A stretch of 64,000 bases of DNA from Prostheceraeus crozeri (taxonomy: Eukaryota; Platyhelminthes; Polycladida; Euryleptidae). The position numbers were made by a program, and so were the translations under genes. Positions 53,877 to 63,832 of the stretch are shown here, one piece after another; within the stretch, counting starts at the first letter, position 1; each line of letters opens with the position of its first letter. A model generated the notes under the pieces. The model was given only the letters and a program-made list of their open reading frames with translations. It made no database searches and was not told the DNA's origin. The DNA is taken from the NCBI GenBank assembly GCA_907163375.1, contig CAJQUW010005352.1, positions 1 through 64,000 of the forward strand, read 5' to 3'.

Positions 53877-55950
53877 GCTGATTCCAAATCTGAAATCCGT
53901 TTTCCAATCCGATGCTTCGTTTTGAAGCTACAGCCCAAAACGTCCGAAATTCTAACTCTGTCGTTTTTCGCCAATGTCCCAAAATCTTAAATGGCGTCTC
54001 ACATCTAAACGAAGACAGATAGGAACAAGCAGATTCTTTCAGTGAATTTGTCTCACTCTTAGCTTTCAAACGAGCTATGGCACGACTAAATCCGTCCACT
54101 AGAAGTCAAAATCGAAGCGAGCTGTCCAGAGGGGGGGACGTCAGCGAAAATTTTTTTTTCTCCGATTGACTTGAAACTCACCATACGGATGCAGAATTTC
54201 ACGCTGAATCCGAATCTGGCCTCCGTTATCCCATCCGATGCTTCGTTTGGGCGCTACACACCAAAACGTCCCAAATTCTAACTCTGTCGTTTTTTCGAAA
54301 AATGTTGAAAATTTTTTGTCGCCGATTGACTTGAAACTCACCATACAGATAGAGAATTTCACGCTGATTCCAAATCTGAAATCCGTTTTCCAATCCGATG
54401 CTTCGTTTTGAAGCTACAGCCCAAAACGTCCCAAATTCTAACTCTGTCGTTTTTCGCCAATGTCCCAAAATCTTAAATGGCGTCTCACATCTAAACGAAG
54501 ACAGATAGGAACAAGCAGATTCTTTCAGTGAATTTTTCTCACTCTTAGCTTTCAAAAGAGCTATGGCACGACAAAATCCGTCCACTGGAAGCCAAAATAG
54601 AAGCAAGCTGTCCAGAGGGGGGGGACGTCAGCGAAAATTTTTTTTTCTCCGATGGCGTTCAAATTCACCATACCGATGCAGAATTTCACGCTGAATCCGA
54701 ATCTGGCCTCCATTTTCCCATCCGATGCTTCGTTTGGGCGCTACACACCAAAACGTCCCAAATTCTAACTCTGTCGTTTTTTCGAAAAATGTTGAAAATT
54801 TTTTCTCTCCGATTGACTTGAAACTCACCATACAGATAGAGAATTTCACGCTGATTCCAAATCTGAAATCCGTTTTCCAATCCGATGCTTCGTTTTGAAG
54901 CTACAGCCCAAAACGTCCCAAATTCTAACTCTGTCGTTTTTCGCCAATGTCCCAAAATCTTAAATGGCGTCTCACATCTAAACCAAGACAGATAGGAACA
55001 AGCCGATTCTTTCAGTGAATTTTTCTCACTCTTAGCTTTCAAACGAGCTATGGCACGACTAAATCCGTCCACTAGAAGTCAAAATCGAAGCGAGCTGTCC
55101 AGAGGGGGGGACGTCAGCGAAAATTTTTTTTTCTCCGATTGACTTGAAACTCACCATACGGATGCAGAATTTCACGCTGAATCCGAATCTGGCCTCCGTT
55201 TTCCCATCCGATGGTTCGTTTGGGCGCTACACACCAAAACGTCCCAAATTCTAACTCTGTCGTTTTTTCGAAAAATGTTGAAAATTTTTTCTCTCCGATT
55301 GACTTGAAACTCACCATACAGATAGAGAATTTCACGCTGATTCCAAATCTGAAATCCGTTTTCCAATCCGATGCTTCGTTTTGAAGCTACAGCCCAAAAC
55401 GTCCCAAATTCTAACTCTGTCGTTTTTCGCCAATGTCCCAAAATCTTAAATGGCGTCTCACATCTAAACGAAGACAGATAGGAACAAGCCGATTCTTTCA
55501 GTGAATTTTTCTCACTCTTAGCTTTCAAACGAGCTATGGCACGACTAAATCCGTCCACTAGAAGCCAAAATCGAAGCGAGCTGTCCAGAGGGGGGGGGAC
55601 GTCAGCGAAAATTTTTTTTTTCTCCCATGGCGTTCAAATTCACCATACCGATGCAGAATTTCACGCCGAATCCGAATCTGGCCTCCGTTTTCTCATCCGA
55701 CCACTCCTTCCACTCGAAACAGCCCATTTTACAACCCAACATTCAGCAGATTGCACGAAAAACATCACACACTATAGCCTCAAGACTAATCCTGGCGGTC
55801 GCCCAAGTCCACCACGACACTCTGTCGTTCCAGAGGGGGGGAGTCAGCGAACATTTCGTGAACGTGAACCAACCTGGCCGGCACACCACGACACTCTGCC
55901 GTTCCAGAGGGGGGGGGCGCCGGTCGAGTGTTTGTCACTTGCTTACTACT
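53877..55950. repeat. Right TIR of the Polinton, four 486-bp modules
   Basis: The GCTGTCCAGAG block occurs at 54121, 54607, 55094 and 55580 (periods 486, 487 and 486), against two copies in the left TIR. Each module has a G7-G9 run, then GACGTCAGCGAAAATTTTTTT, and TTGACTTGAAACTCACCATA occurs twice per module in most copies. The last 350 bases form the terminal module shared with the left end. ORFs repeating with the modules are not genes. Confidence 0.95.
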
Positions 55951-56422
55951 GATCTAGTATTATCGTACGGGAATACTCATCAACATTTCTTCGGATATAC
56001 TGATGCGGATTTCGCTCAAAAGATAGATGACCAACTTTCGAATTCGGGGTGCGTTTTCATATTTGGAAATGCGACGGTCAGCTGGTCTAGTGGCAAGCAA
56101 GAAGCAATCACAACCTCGACAACTCGAGCAGAGTACGTTGTTTTGAGTCATGCAACAAAAGAAGTCTGAAAAGTGAGCCAGTATCATCCATGATGACAAT
56201 CAAGCGACTGTTGCAATTGCAAAGAATCCAGTTTTTCAGTCTAAAATAAAGCACATTGACATTTCCTATCATTTTGTCCGAAAGGCTGTTCATGATGGTC
56301 TCATTCAGATTTCTCATTGTGAAAGTTCAAATATGGTTGCAGATGTGATGACTAAACCATTGCCAAGTATGCATTTCCAAAGATTGCGAAATTTGCTGGG
56401 ACTTAAAGACTCGGTGGGAGAT
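55951..56422 (+). pseudogene. Ty1/copia pol remnant: RNase H end
   Basis: Continues the copia frame after the Polinton: FFGYTDADFAQKIDD, SNSGCVFIFGNATVSWSSGKQ and TRAEYVVLSHATKEV are copia RNase H landmarks. A stop follows at 56167. Later motifs (DDNQATVAIAKNP, KHIDISYHFVR, ADVMTKPLP) continue to a stop just before a purine-rich GGTGGGAG tract and the LTR. The target duplication GATCTA is part of the copia coding sequence. Confidence 0.9.
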
Positions 56423-56569
56423 TGTTAAGAGTGCTTTTTTATCTTTATTGTTCACTATTATTCGACTGCAAGCAGCATTCACGCTCTGGTAGGCTGTACG
56501 ATGTACACAGTTCGAGATCACAAATAGATCATAACATCTATCGAACGGTCGTCTTTCTCTGCACTAACA
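56423..56569 (+). repeat. Probable 3' LTR of the copia element
   Basis: Begins TGTTAAGAGTGC after a purine tract and ends GCACTAACA, giving matched TGTTA/TAACA ends over 147 bases. The 5' LTR was not found in the window, so the end is inferred from the terminal symmetry only. Confidence 0.55.
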
Positions 56570-58751
56570 CCCAAAACTCATATTCATTCTAGGTTTAATT
56601 CCGCTCAAACTGCGTGATAAAAGGGTGGCAATTTGAAGTCGATGTGGCCTAAATGGATCGTACCTATATCCTAGTCTTACTATTAATATCCTGTAGCCTA
56701 CTCATCCTAACCTAAAACTTGCTTTATTCTATAACTTTAAAAATTATAACTGTGAAAAGAATCTCATAGGCTAGCTAACTTACGAAAACCTTTAATCCAA
56801 AGACTTGATAAGTCAATTAAAATTGATTGAACATACGCTAGAAATTCATCATCAAACAAGAATATGCATGCATAAAAATCTGCGGTGAGGGTTGAGACCA
56901 ATGAAGACAGTTAATGATAATTTGACAAAGTAGACCTACCTACATATAGGTATTAATGCCTATGTTGGTACTTTTCTATTGATCTCACTGTACATCAATT
57001 TTCGTTTTGCTAAAATTGCTCGAGTAGTAACAACTTATGCCATTGGAAAGATCTAACAATTTCGAAAATGTGTTTACTATTATGATAGCTTTATCTCATT
57101 TGTAAATAGATTAAGTTGAATCGAAGCAAAAAAGTGAAAATTTGTAAAAATTTTCACAAAATCAACTGTTTTTTTTCAATAACGTTTTCTCTCAAACTAA
57201 GGCGCAAAATTTATAGAAATCACACCATCTTTTGCACCAAGCCCTCCATATTGATATTGTAATACATCATTCACCTTGAATAGTTCCTAAGTGGCTAGAA
57301 TCAGTTTATGCAAAATAACTGATTATTGTGATGATCACTAAATATGTTTGGGATTCAAACTATTATTTTAAAGACCGGTGAAGTGGAATTTTTAGCGCTA
57401 TGCAATAGCTCATGGAACGGACAATATTCCCGTAGCATTCAATTGGTCTGAAAGACAAATTATAACTTTATGGAATAACTGGAAGATTTTGACTGAAAAG
57501 GACCTACATGGAGGTTATTTTCACTTTCAACCATTTTTCGCCTAAACATTGATAATCCTGAAAATGTCTAGTGTTATAACATTGATGTGGACAAATTTAG
57601 AGCAACTATTTAGATTAAAGATTCAAAAATTTCATCAGAAACCATAATGCATAGAACTTGTTAGAGAATTATGACATGACATATAAGTGAATGAATGAAT
57701 GAGTGAGTAACGTGTGCTTGTGCGTCGGACGCTGGTGGCGATCTGCATTATGTAATAGTTATTGCACTGGGAGCAACAGTCGAGCGCGTAGCGCGAGACT
57801 GGCTTCCAGTGCGATAACTAACTTATCGGCACTGCTTTCTGTGCACGGTGTCACACAAATCTTCCCTTTTTCTTGTGTGAGCCATGTGTGAGCACATGTG
57901 CAGCACACGTGCAGCACGCTTCAGACCGCTCTGGCATTGAAACGCGGACTGGACATTTCACTCGTGTAGTTGACAGAGACACGGAGAGATTCAAGAGAAG
58001 ATGAGAAGTTAAATATGTAGTTAGAATTTCACTAAGTTGTCTCTTAGTGCTTTGCTTTTATTTTAGATGATCTCCACATGAGGACTAACCGTCAAACATA
58101 AAACGTTATTGATTGTTCGTTTAAATCACTTCGATTTTACTGTAATTTCTAAATGTGATTTTAGGGACGTTTTATGGAACTTGTTATGAGGAGCACGCGT
58201 CATACCGCTGTGGAATAGAAAGCCGGAGTAATTATTTCGCTGATATGAGTGACAGCGACATGTGGATAATTAATTGGGAGTTTGCAGTCCGAGAATTGAG
58301 AGAAGATGATTAGAATCAAATGCTTTTAGATTTTCATTGGTGTCTGTTTTCCTTGCTTTTATATTATCTCTACACTTCATGATTGATCGCTTTCATTCTT
58401 TTAATAACAACAGGGGCCTGCGCGGCATCAATTAATAGTCTGGAGTCTGAGAAATTTAAACATTGTGAAATGAAAGTGGTCAAAGAATTTGACAGAAGTG
58501 TGCATGTTCCATGTTTTTGTTCCATTTTATCGCTACATCAGAGCTGACCACTTTCTTTCCACAACATCGATAATTTCTTCCACTTCACCATGTGATCAAT
58601 TTCCTAGGAGCGATAAAGTCTCGCCCTTTTCCTTTGGTGTCAATTATCTATCTTCTCACTTGTTTGTGTGTAATTTTATATCAGTCCAAGAACTCTCTTT
58701 AAAAATCGCCCTCCAGAATTAAGCACATTATCTTGCATCTTACTGTGCAGT
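56570..58751. other. Non-coding spacer with one hairpin
   Basis: AT-rich, no supported gene. AGTTATTGCACTGG (57757-57770) and its near inverse CCAGTGCGATAACT (57806-57819) form a hairpin whose loop contains GCGCGTAGCGCG. This may be the end or promoter of an unrecognised element, possibly the one carrying the recombinase gene that follows. Confidence 0.45.
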
Positions 58752-59945
58752 ATGGAGCGTTTTACTTTTGTCGGCACTCAAGAAATTGAGTCGGTTATTC
58801 GGAGACAGAAGCCTGTAAATACTCGAAGGGCTAATACATTCGCAACCCACGTTTACGACGAGTGGGTTGCTGCCCGAAATTCGGCTTTCCCAAACGATCC
58901 CTTCCCTACTCTGCCTCAACTTCCTGACGTGCCCATAAAGAAGTTGAACAACGTTTTGAGCCATTTTGTGTTCGAAATCCGGAGACGCGACGGCAATGAC
59001 TATCCTCCAAATACCATTCATGGTATCATGTGTGGAATCATGAGATATTTACGTGATGACTGTATGAGACCAGACCTCAACTTCTTCGATAAAACTCATG
59101 ATCAATTTCATTATCTTCGTCAATCAATTGATTCTAGAATGTCACAATTAACAGAAATAGGAGTTGGACTTCACAAGATACAAGCTTCTCCGGTGGACCC
59201 TTGTGATGAAGAAAGATTATGGAACTCTGGCGCTTTCTCCACGACTTCGTCGGATGGATTAATTGCTGTTGTTTACTTTTACGTATGCAAAGTATACGGT
59301 CTTCGTTCTCGTGACGAGCATCGTCACTTGACGATAGAACAGTTCACCTTTGACGAGGACAATAGCGGGAAATTTGTAAAATTTGATGGGAAAACTTCAA
59401 AAACATTCTCTGGTGGTCTTGAGCATCGTCGTATTCAACATAAATCAATAAAGCATTACGACAACACGTCTACCCACTCCACCTACAAATTATTGAAAGT
59501 TTACATCGATTCCCTACGTCAATGTGACATTCGCAGTGGTCCATTCTATCGCTGGTCCTTGATGACCATTGGAAACAAGGTGAGATTTTCTTGTGTGCCG
59601 GTTGGTGCCAACACTATCTCCAGATTGTTGCCAAATGCGGCTAAGAAAGCAGGTCTTAAAGGAAATATCACCGGTCACTCAGGGAAAGTGACATGCGCCA
59701 CATCATTGTTTCGCGCCAACATTGATGAACAATTAATAATGGAAAGAACAGGTAATCGCAGCAGTGCTGTTAGAGCTTACAAGCGAACGTCATCAGCCCA
59801 ATAGAGGGATATTAGTCAGATTCTTGATTACGAACCAAGAAGAAAAACTGCCAATCCGGCTGCTGCTTTCTCTGCCAGCAGACAAATAGATGTCAGTGAC
59901 ATGAATTTTGATTGCACTGTTTGTTCTGACCTCTTCGATACATAA
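58752..59945 (+). pseudogene. Crypton-like tyrosine recombinase with in-frame TAG
   Basis: A 350-residue frame ends in TAG (59802-59804), and a further 46 residues follow in frame, with CTVC, to TAA at 59943-59945. The recombinase core is recognisable: GLRSRDEHRHL (first catalytic Arg), SKTFSGGLEHRR, TGHSGKVTCATSLF, TGNRSSAVRAYKR with the catalytic Tyr. Two catalytic positions are changed: the Arg of the HxxR box is Lys, and the His of the later TGH box is Asn. It resembles Crypton-derived proteins of animals. The stop and the substitutions suggest a dead transposon gene; a repurposed host gene is possible. Confidence 0.75.
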
Positions 59946-60277
59946 TTTAGTGCATAGCGGTTTCTCTTCAGTTAGTTATTCTGCTGTTGCTAGTCGCTTC
60001 ATTTTCAGAAACAGCTTACTTTATGTGTAAAAATTTGCTTTATACTGCTTTCTCGATTATATGTGCTCTTCGTTGCTTTGCTTTCCTACTCAGTGCTTGA
60101 TATTCGTGATTTGCATTAATTAAAATTTTAGATATTTCCTCAGGTTTTTAGTATATTTCATTATACACTGGGAATGGGACAGTAATTTATTATTCATGGA
60201 GACTGGAACACAGCCTAGCACAATTCATCAGTTGCTTATCATTGAAACATCTGAAACAACTTTATCTCGACTATAGA

Positions 60278-60990
60278 AGTAATGGGCAAAAGACCGTTCC
60301 AGGCCACCACAAAATTCAAAAAAATAGTATCTTTAAAAACGACATAAATTCATGAATTTGAACCCTTTTTCAGGTTATTAAGACTTAAATACATGAATTT
60401 AGTCCATTCAAAAAGTACCATTTTTTCAAAAAATGACATTTTTAAAAACGACATAAATTCATGAATTTGAACCTTTTTTCAGGTTATGAAGACCTAAATT
60501 CATAAATCGGCTAAAGCCAGAGGAGCTTCGCTCCGATTTGGGCGTTTTTAAAAATACCCAATTTTCAAATTTTTCAAAATCTCAAATTTGAGAATTACAA
60601 TCGGGCGAAGCCCTGGAACCTTCGGTTCGATTTTCACCCCCAAAATCATGACCGTTCCAGGACACCGAAAATCATAAAAGTTAAGAATCTCAAATTTGTG
60701 ATTATGATCATTTTCTTGCTCAAATCATGACCGTTCCAGGACACCGAAAAAATCATAAAAGTTAAGAATCTCAAAATTTGAGAATTACAATCGGGCGAAG
60801 CCCTAGAACCTTCGGTTCGATTTTCACCCCCAAAATCATGACCGTACAAGGACAGCGAAAATCATAAAAGTTGAGAATTTCAAATTCATGAATTTTATCC
60901 ATCTTTCAGGTTTTTAAAATATATCATGTGACTAATAATAATTCTTTAATAGGGGAAGAAACAAAAGTGGAAGAAACAGCAAGAATATAT
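60278..60990. repeat. Terminal inverted repeat of element B
   Basis: Inverse of 1550-2154. Built from diverged internal repeats (ACATAAATTCATGAATTTGA; CATGACCGTTCCAGGACACC) and studded with hairpins: CGGCTAAAGCC, GGAGCTTCGCTCC, GGGCGAAGCCC and GAACCTTCGGTTC. Confidence 0.8.
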
Positions 60991-61073
60991 CCTTCAATAT
61001 CATATGAACGTAGTTCTGCTACCCCCTCCCTTCTGTCTTCTAGGGGTCCCTTAAGAAATTTTTTTATTATAAA

Positions 61074-61559
61074 ATGAGCAACATAAATAAGTTTTTTAAA
61101 TTATATGGAACGCAAACTACGACAAATTTCGACCTAAAGAAAATCGCAAATGAATTAGGAATAAAGAATTTTCATGTTCTAATGAGAGACGAATTACAAT
61201 TCCTAAAAAATAAGCCAACAGGAACCTTCAGTTCCCGGAACAAAGTTCCATCAATAACTGTAAATTTCGTAACCAATCTCCATACGTCAGATGAAAAAGG
61301 CGCACATTGGTCAGCAGGTATGTCTAATAAAAATGGAGATAATTACTATTTTGACTCATACGGTCTTCCACCTACAAACGAAGTTAAAAAATTACTTGAA
61401 AATGGAACTTATAATACATTTCAAATTCAAAAACCGGGAACTACTTACTGTGGTCAATTATGTCTTTATGTTTTATTTAAATTACAAAAAGGAGTATCAT
61501 TTCTTGATATTATGTTAGAATTGAATAATAAAAAAAATAATAATAATAATGATAATTAA
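61074..61559 (+). CDS. Adenain-like protease of element B, with hairpin insertion
   Basis: 161 residues. Catalytic residues as in the left copy: His in GAHWSAG, Asp in YYFDSYG, Cys in TTYCGQLC. Compared with 288-683 it carries a 33-base in-frame insertion (about 61219-61251) made of two hairpins, GGAACCTTCAGTTCC and GGAACAAAGTTCC, adding 11 residues in a surface-like loop before SITVNF. The C-terminus is Asn/Lys-rich from an AAT repeat. It ends five bases from the facing integrase stop. Confidence 0.85.
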   Translation: MSNINKFFKLYGTQTTTNFDLKKIANELGIKNFHVLMRDELQFLKNKPTGTFSSRNKVPSITVNFVTNLHTSDEKGAHWSAGMSNKNGDNYYFDSYGLPPTNEVKKLLENGTYNTFQIQKPGTTYCGQLCLYVLFKLQKGVSFLDIMLELNNKKNNNNNDN

Positions 61560-61563
61560 AAAG

Positions 61564-62906
61564 CTAAAGCTCAGTTCGTTGTAATTCATTTTGATAAAAA
61601 CGGCCTCTGATATCCTCATTATCTAAATCTTTAATTTCATAAGTAAACGGATAACTTTGATTTATTTTAGAAATTTCAAATATCTCTTTCGTCCAGTATC
61701 CGACGAAGCCTTTTTCAAATTTATTCTTATATTTAAATATTCTAACTCTATCTCCAATTTTAAATTTCGGCTTAAGTTTCTGCAAATTCGGATTACTCTC
61801 ATTCAAATTATTATTCTCGAATATTTTTTTTCTTATCAAATCAGGGTCGACAGAAGCATTCTTTGGAGTTTCTTTAATACCAGAATGAACTTTATTATTG
61901 TACTCTTCTACAATTCCTGGTAATATCTTCAACCATTTCTGATTTCTTTGCTCAGTAAATTTCTTGAATAATTTATTTTTTAACGTCCGATTGAATCTTT
62001 CTATCACTACAGCTTTTCCAGCGTTTTCAGTTGAATAAACTGAGCCTTGGCGATGACTTTCGTCTGTTTCAAATAGTGGCTGAACGTTTCGGTTATAAAA
62101 TTCCGACCCTTTATCAACAAACAATTTTTTTGGCTTTCTCTTACTTTCTTTAAAGATTTCTTCAAACGCATATTTAACTGAAAGACCACTTTTATTTTTT
62201 AAAGGCTTTACCCAAGCGTATCGTGTATATAAATCTATAACGGTCAATGCGTATTTGTAGTCCCTTTCATTCGGCATATGAATAAGATCAGCACTCCAAA
62301 TATCATCTTTATTAAATACTTTTACTTTCAATAAATATTTAGGCCTTCTGTATTCTTTATGAATTTCAGACGCGTAGGTTCGAGCGTTGCTCTCAGACAG
62401 CTTTGCTGACGTTTCATTTAAACCCTGACCGAATAATATTTTAGCTTGTAAAGCTTTCTTAACAAACATTCTTTCAATTTTTTCTCTAAATGTAGGATTT
62501 TGAATACTATCTAATTCTTGAATCATCTTCTTATCAGCTGCATGTCGAGAACTTAGATCATGATTTCGATAAGCTAAATCATGCCTGTAAGCTGCGGCAT
62601 CTACTCTATTTATTGGTTCTTCACCTGGTTTCGGATTATTATTCTCATCTAGTCTTATATCTAATCGAGTTCCTGGACCAGTATATGACCAGGAAGATGT
62701 TTTTCTTTCGAATATTTACTCCAAATAAATCCAGGAAAGTTTTTTAATGTTTTTTGTATATCACCACCGAAGTGGTATGGAACTTTCTTCTTGTCACCTC
62801 CAATATGCTGACAATTTGAGTTTTTATTTTTGCTTAATAGATAATTCAATAAATCTAAATTAGAAATTTTTAATTTAGTTAAATTTTCGGAATTTGTAGA
62901 ATTCAT
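61564..62906 (-). pseudogene. PLA2-like domain in frame with integrase; upstream frameshift
   Basis: The main open frame (from about 62690 to 61564) starts with a parvovirus-VP1-like phospholipase A2 domain: a GPGT calcium-loop motif, then AAAYRHDLAY with the catalytic His-Asp pair and a following ADKKM helix. It runs without a stop into an rve integrase (IWSADL Asp, FVDKGSEF Asp, VIERFNRT Glu; C-terminal KIGDRVRIF domain). The N-terminal 80 codons (ATG 62906 to 62661) are in another frame, switching near 62690 by one base. PLA2 domains help parvoviruses breach membranes. Fusion to integrase is unusual. No chromodomain is seen. Confidence 0.75.
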
Positions 62907-62976
62907 TTTAAAAGATAAAAAAAATTAAAAAGATAAAATAAATGTTTTACCTTATGGACCAAAGGTCCTGAGGTTA

Positions 62977-63459
62977 TTACCGAATCATACTAGGACTTAG
63001 ATATATTCCAGAACCATCCTTAGTTTCTTTAATTTCAATTAAATCATCAACATTGTGGAGAATATTTTTAAGAACTCGTTTTCCTTCATCAACTAATTTT
63101 AATTTACTAATAAAATTATCTACTACTCCTTCACCCCTAGCAACTTTCTCTAACTCTCTATTATGTCGTTTTTGTTCTTCTAATGCTGCCTTCTCTGATT
63201 TATTTTTATTTACTGCTTGGACAATACCAGCTGTCCCACCTGCAACACTTCCTGCTGCAGCTATGCCACCTATTATTAGTGGAATTAATGGGAGAATCCC
63301 GCCATTCTTTTCTTCTTGTAATTGAATATTCTCTATCATTGGTTTACTTATGTAATACTTTTTTTTGTTAATCGTAATAGTTTTAGGGGTATTTTTGTCA
63401 ACAATATTACGTAATTTTAATTCAACAGTTTTATTATTATTACTTTTCGCTTGCGACAT
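62977..63459 (-). CDS. pVI/pX-like structural protein
   Basis: 160 residues. A polar, Lys-rich N-terminus, then a Gly/Ala/Ile membrane-active segment (NGGILPLIPLIIGGIAAAGS), AGGTAGIVQAVNKNK, and a helical EEQKRHNRELEKVARGEG region. This GG-hydrophobic-AGG-K-x-RHN-RE pattern is typical of a small Polinton structural protein located near the capsid genes. The precise role is inferred. Confidence 0.65.
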   Translation of the reverse strand: MSQAKSNNNKTVELKLRNIVDKNTPKTITINKKKYYISKPMIENIQLQEEKNGGILPLIPLIIGGIAAAGSVAGGTAGIVQAVNKNKSEKAALEEQKRHNRELEKVARGEGVVDNFISKLKLVDEGKRVLKNILHNVDDLIEIKETKDGSGIYLSPSMIR

Positions 63460-63479
63460 TTTTAATAAAAAAATTTTAA

Positions 63480-63630
63480 GTTATCAAAAATTTTAATCTA
63501 TTCTAGTTATGAATAAATTATAAGTTAAGAATTTTTTTAATCTATTCTAGTTATGAAAAATTTTAAGTTACCAAAAAATTTTAAGTTACCAAAAATTTTA
63601 ATCTATTCTAGTTATGAAAAAATTTTAATT
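63480..63630. repeat. AT-rich short tandem repeats
   Basis: TTTTAATCTATTCTAGTTATGA occurs three times, interleaved with copies of AAATTTTAAGTTA(C/T)CAAAA. It lies upstream of the pVI/pX-like gene and may include its promoter. Confidence 0.8.
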
Positions 63631-63636
63631 AACTTA

Positions 63637-63796
63637 TCGGAGCGAAGCTCCTCGAGGCTTTAGCCGATCGGACCAAAGGTCCTCAGGTTACTAACCAATC
63701 GGAGCGAAGCTCCTCGAGGCTTTAGCCGATCGGACCAAAGGTCCTCAGGTTACTAACCAATCGGAGCGAAGCTCCTCGAGGCTTTAGCCGATCGTA
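63637..63796. repeat. 62-bp tandem repeat made of hairpins
   Basis: TCGGAGCGAAGCTCC starts at 63637, 63699 and 63761 (period 62). Each full unit contains three hairpins: GGAGCGAAGCTCC, a CGGCTAAAGCC-type one (inverse strand, GGCTTTAGCCG) and GGACCAAAGGTCC, followed by TCAGGTTACTAACCAA. The same hairpin types occur singly in the TIR, near 62956-62968 and inside two coding regions. Confidence 0.95.
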
Positions 63797-63832
63797 GATA
63801 TTTTTCCCAAAAGTCAAATTTAATCCTAAAAA

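Larger units (their letters stand above)
31057..55950. mobile_element. Full-length Polinton/Maverick (adintovirus-like) element
   Basis: Termini AGTAGTAAGCAAGTGAC and its inverse are flanked by the 6-bp duplication GATCTA (31051-31056 and 55951-55956). Size 24,894 bases including a LINE of about 1.76 kb. It contains the Polinton core set: protein-primed polymerase B, chromodomain integrase, packaging ATPase, adenain-like protease, probable capsid and core proteins. It adds TBP-like and PC4-like genes, a DEDDh-type exonuclease and a zinc/coiled-coil gene. It is inserted into a copia RNase H/RT gene, whose frame is continuous across the duplication. Confidence 0.95.

Noticed and set aside
53857-55558. 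A series of repeated ORFs of 73-128 codons on the minus strand (and counterparts at 31426-32365)
   Set aside because: They recur with each 486-bp TIR module, overlap in several frames and change frame between modules. They are best explained as open frames created by repeat sequence.
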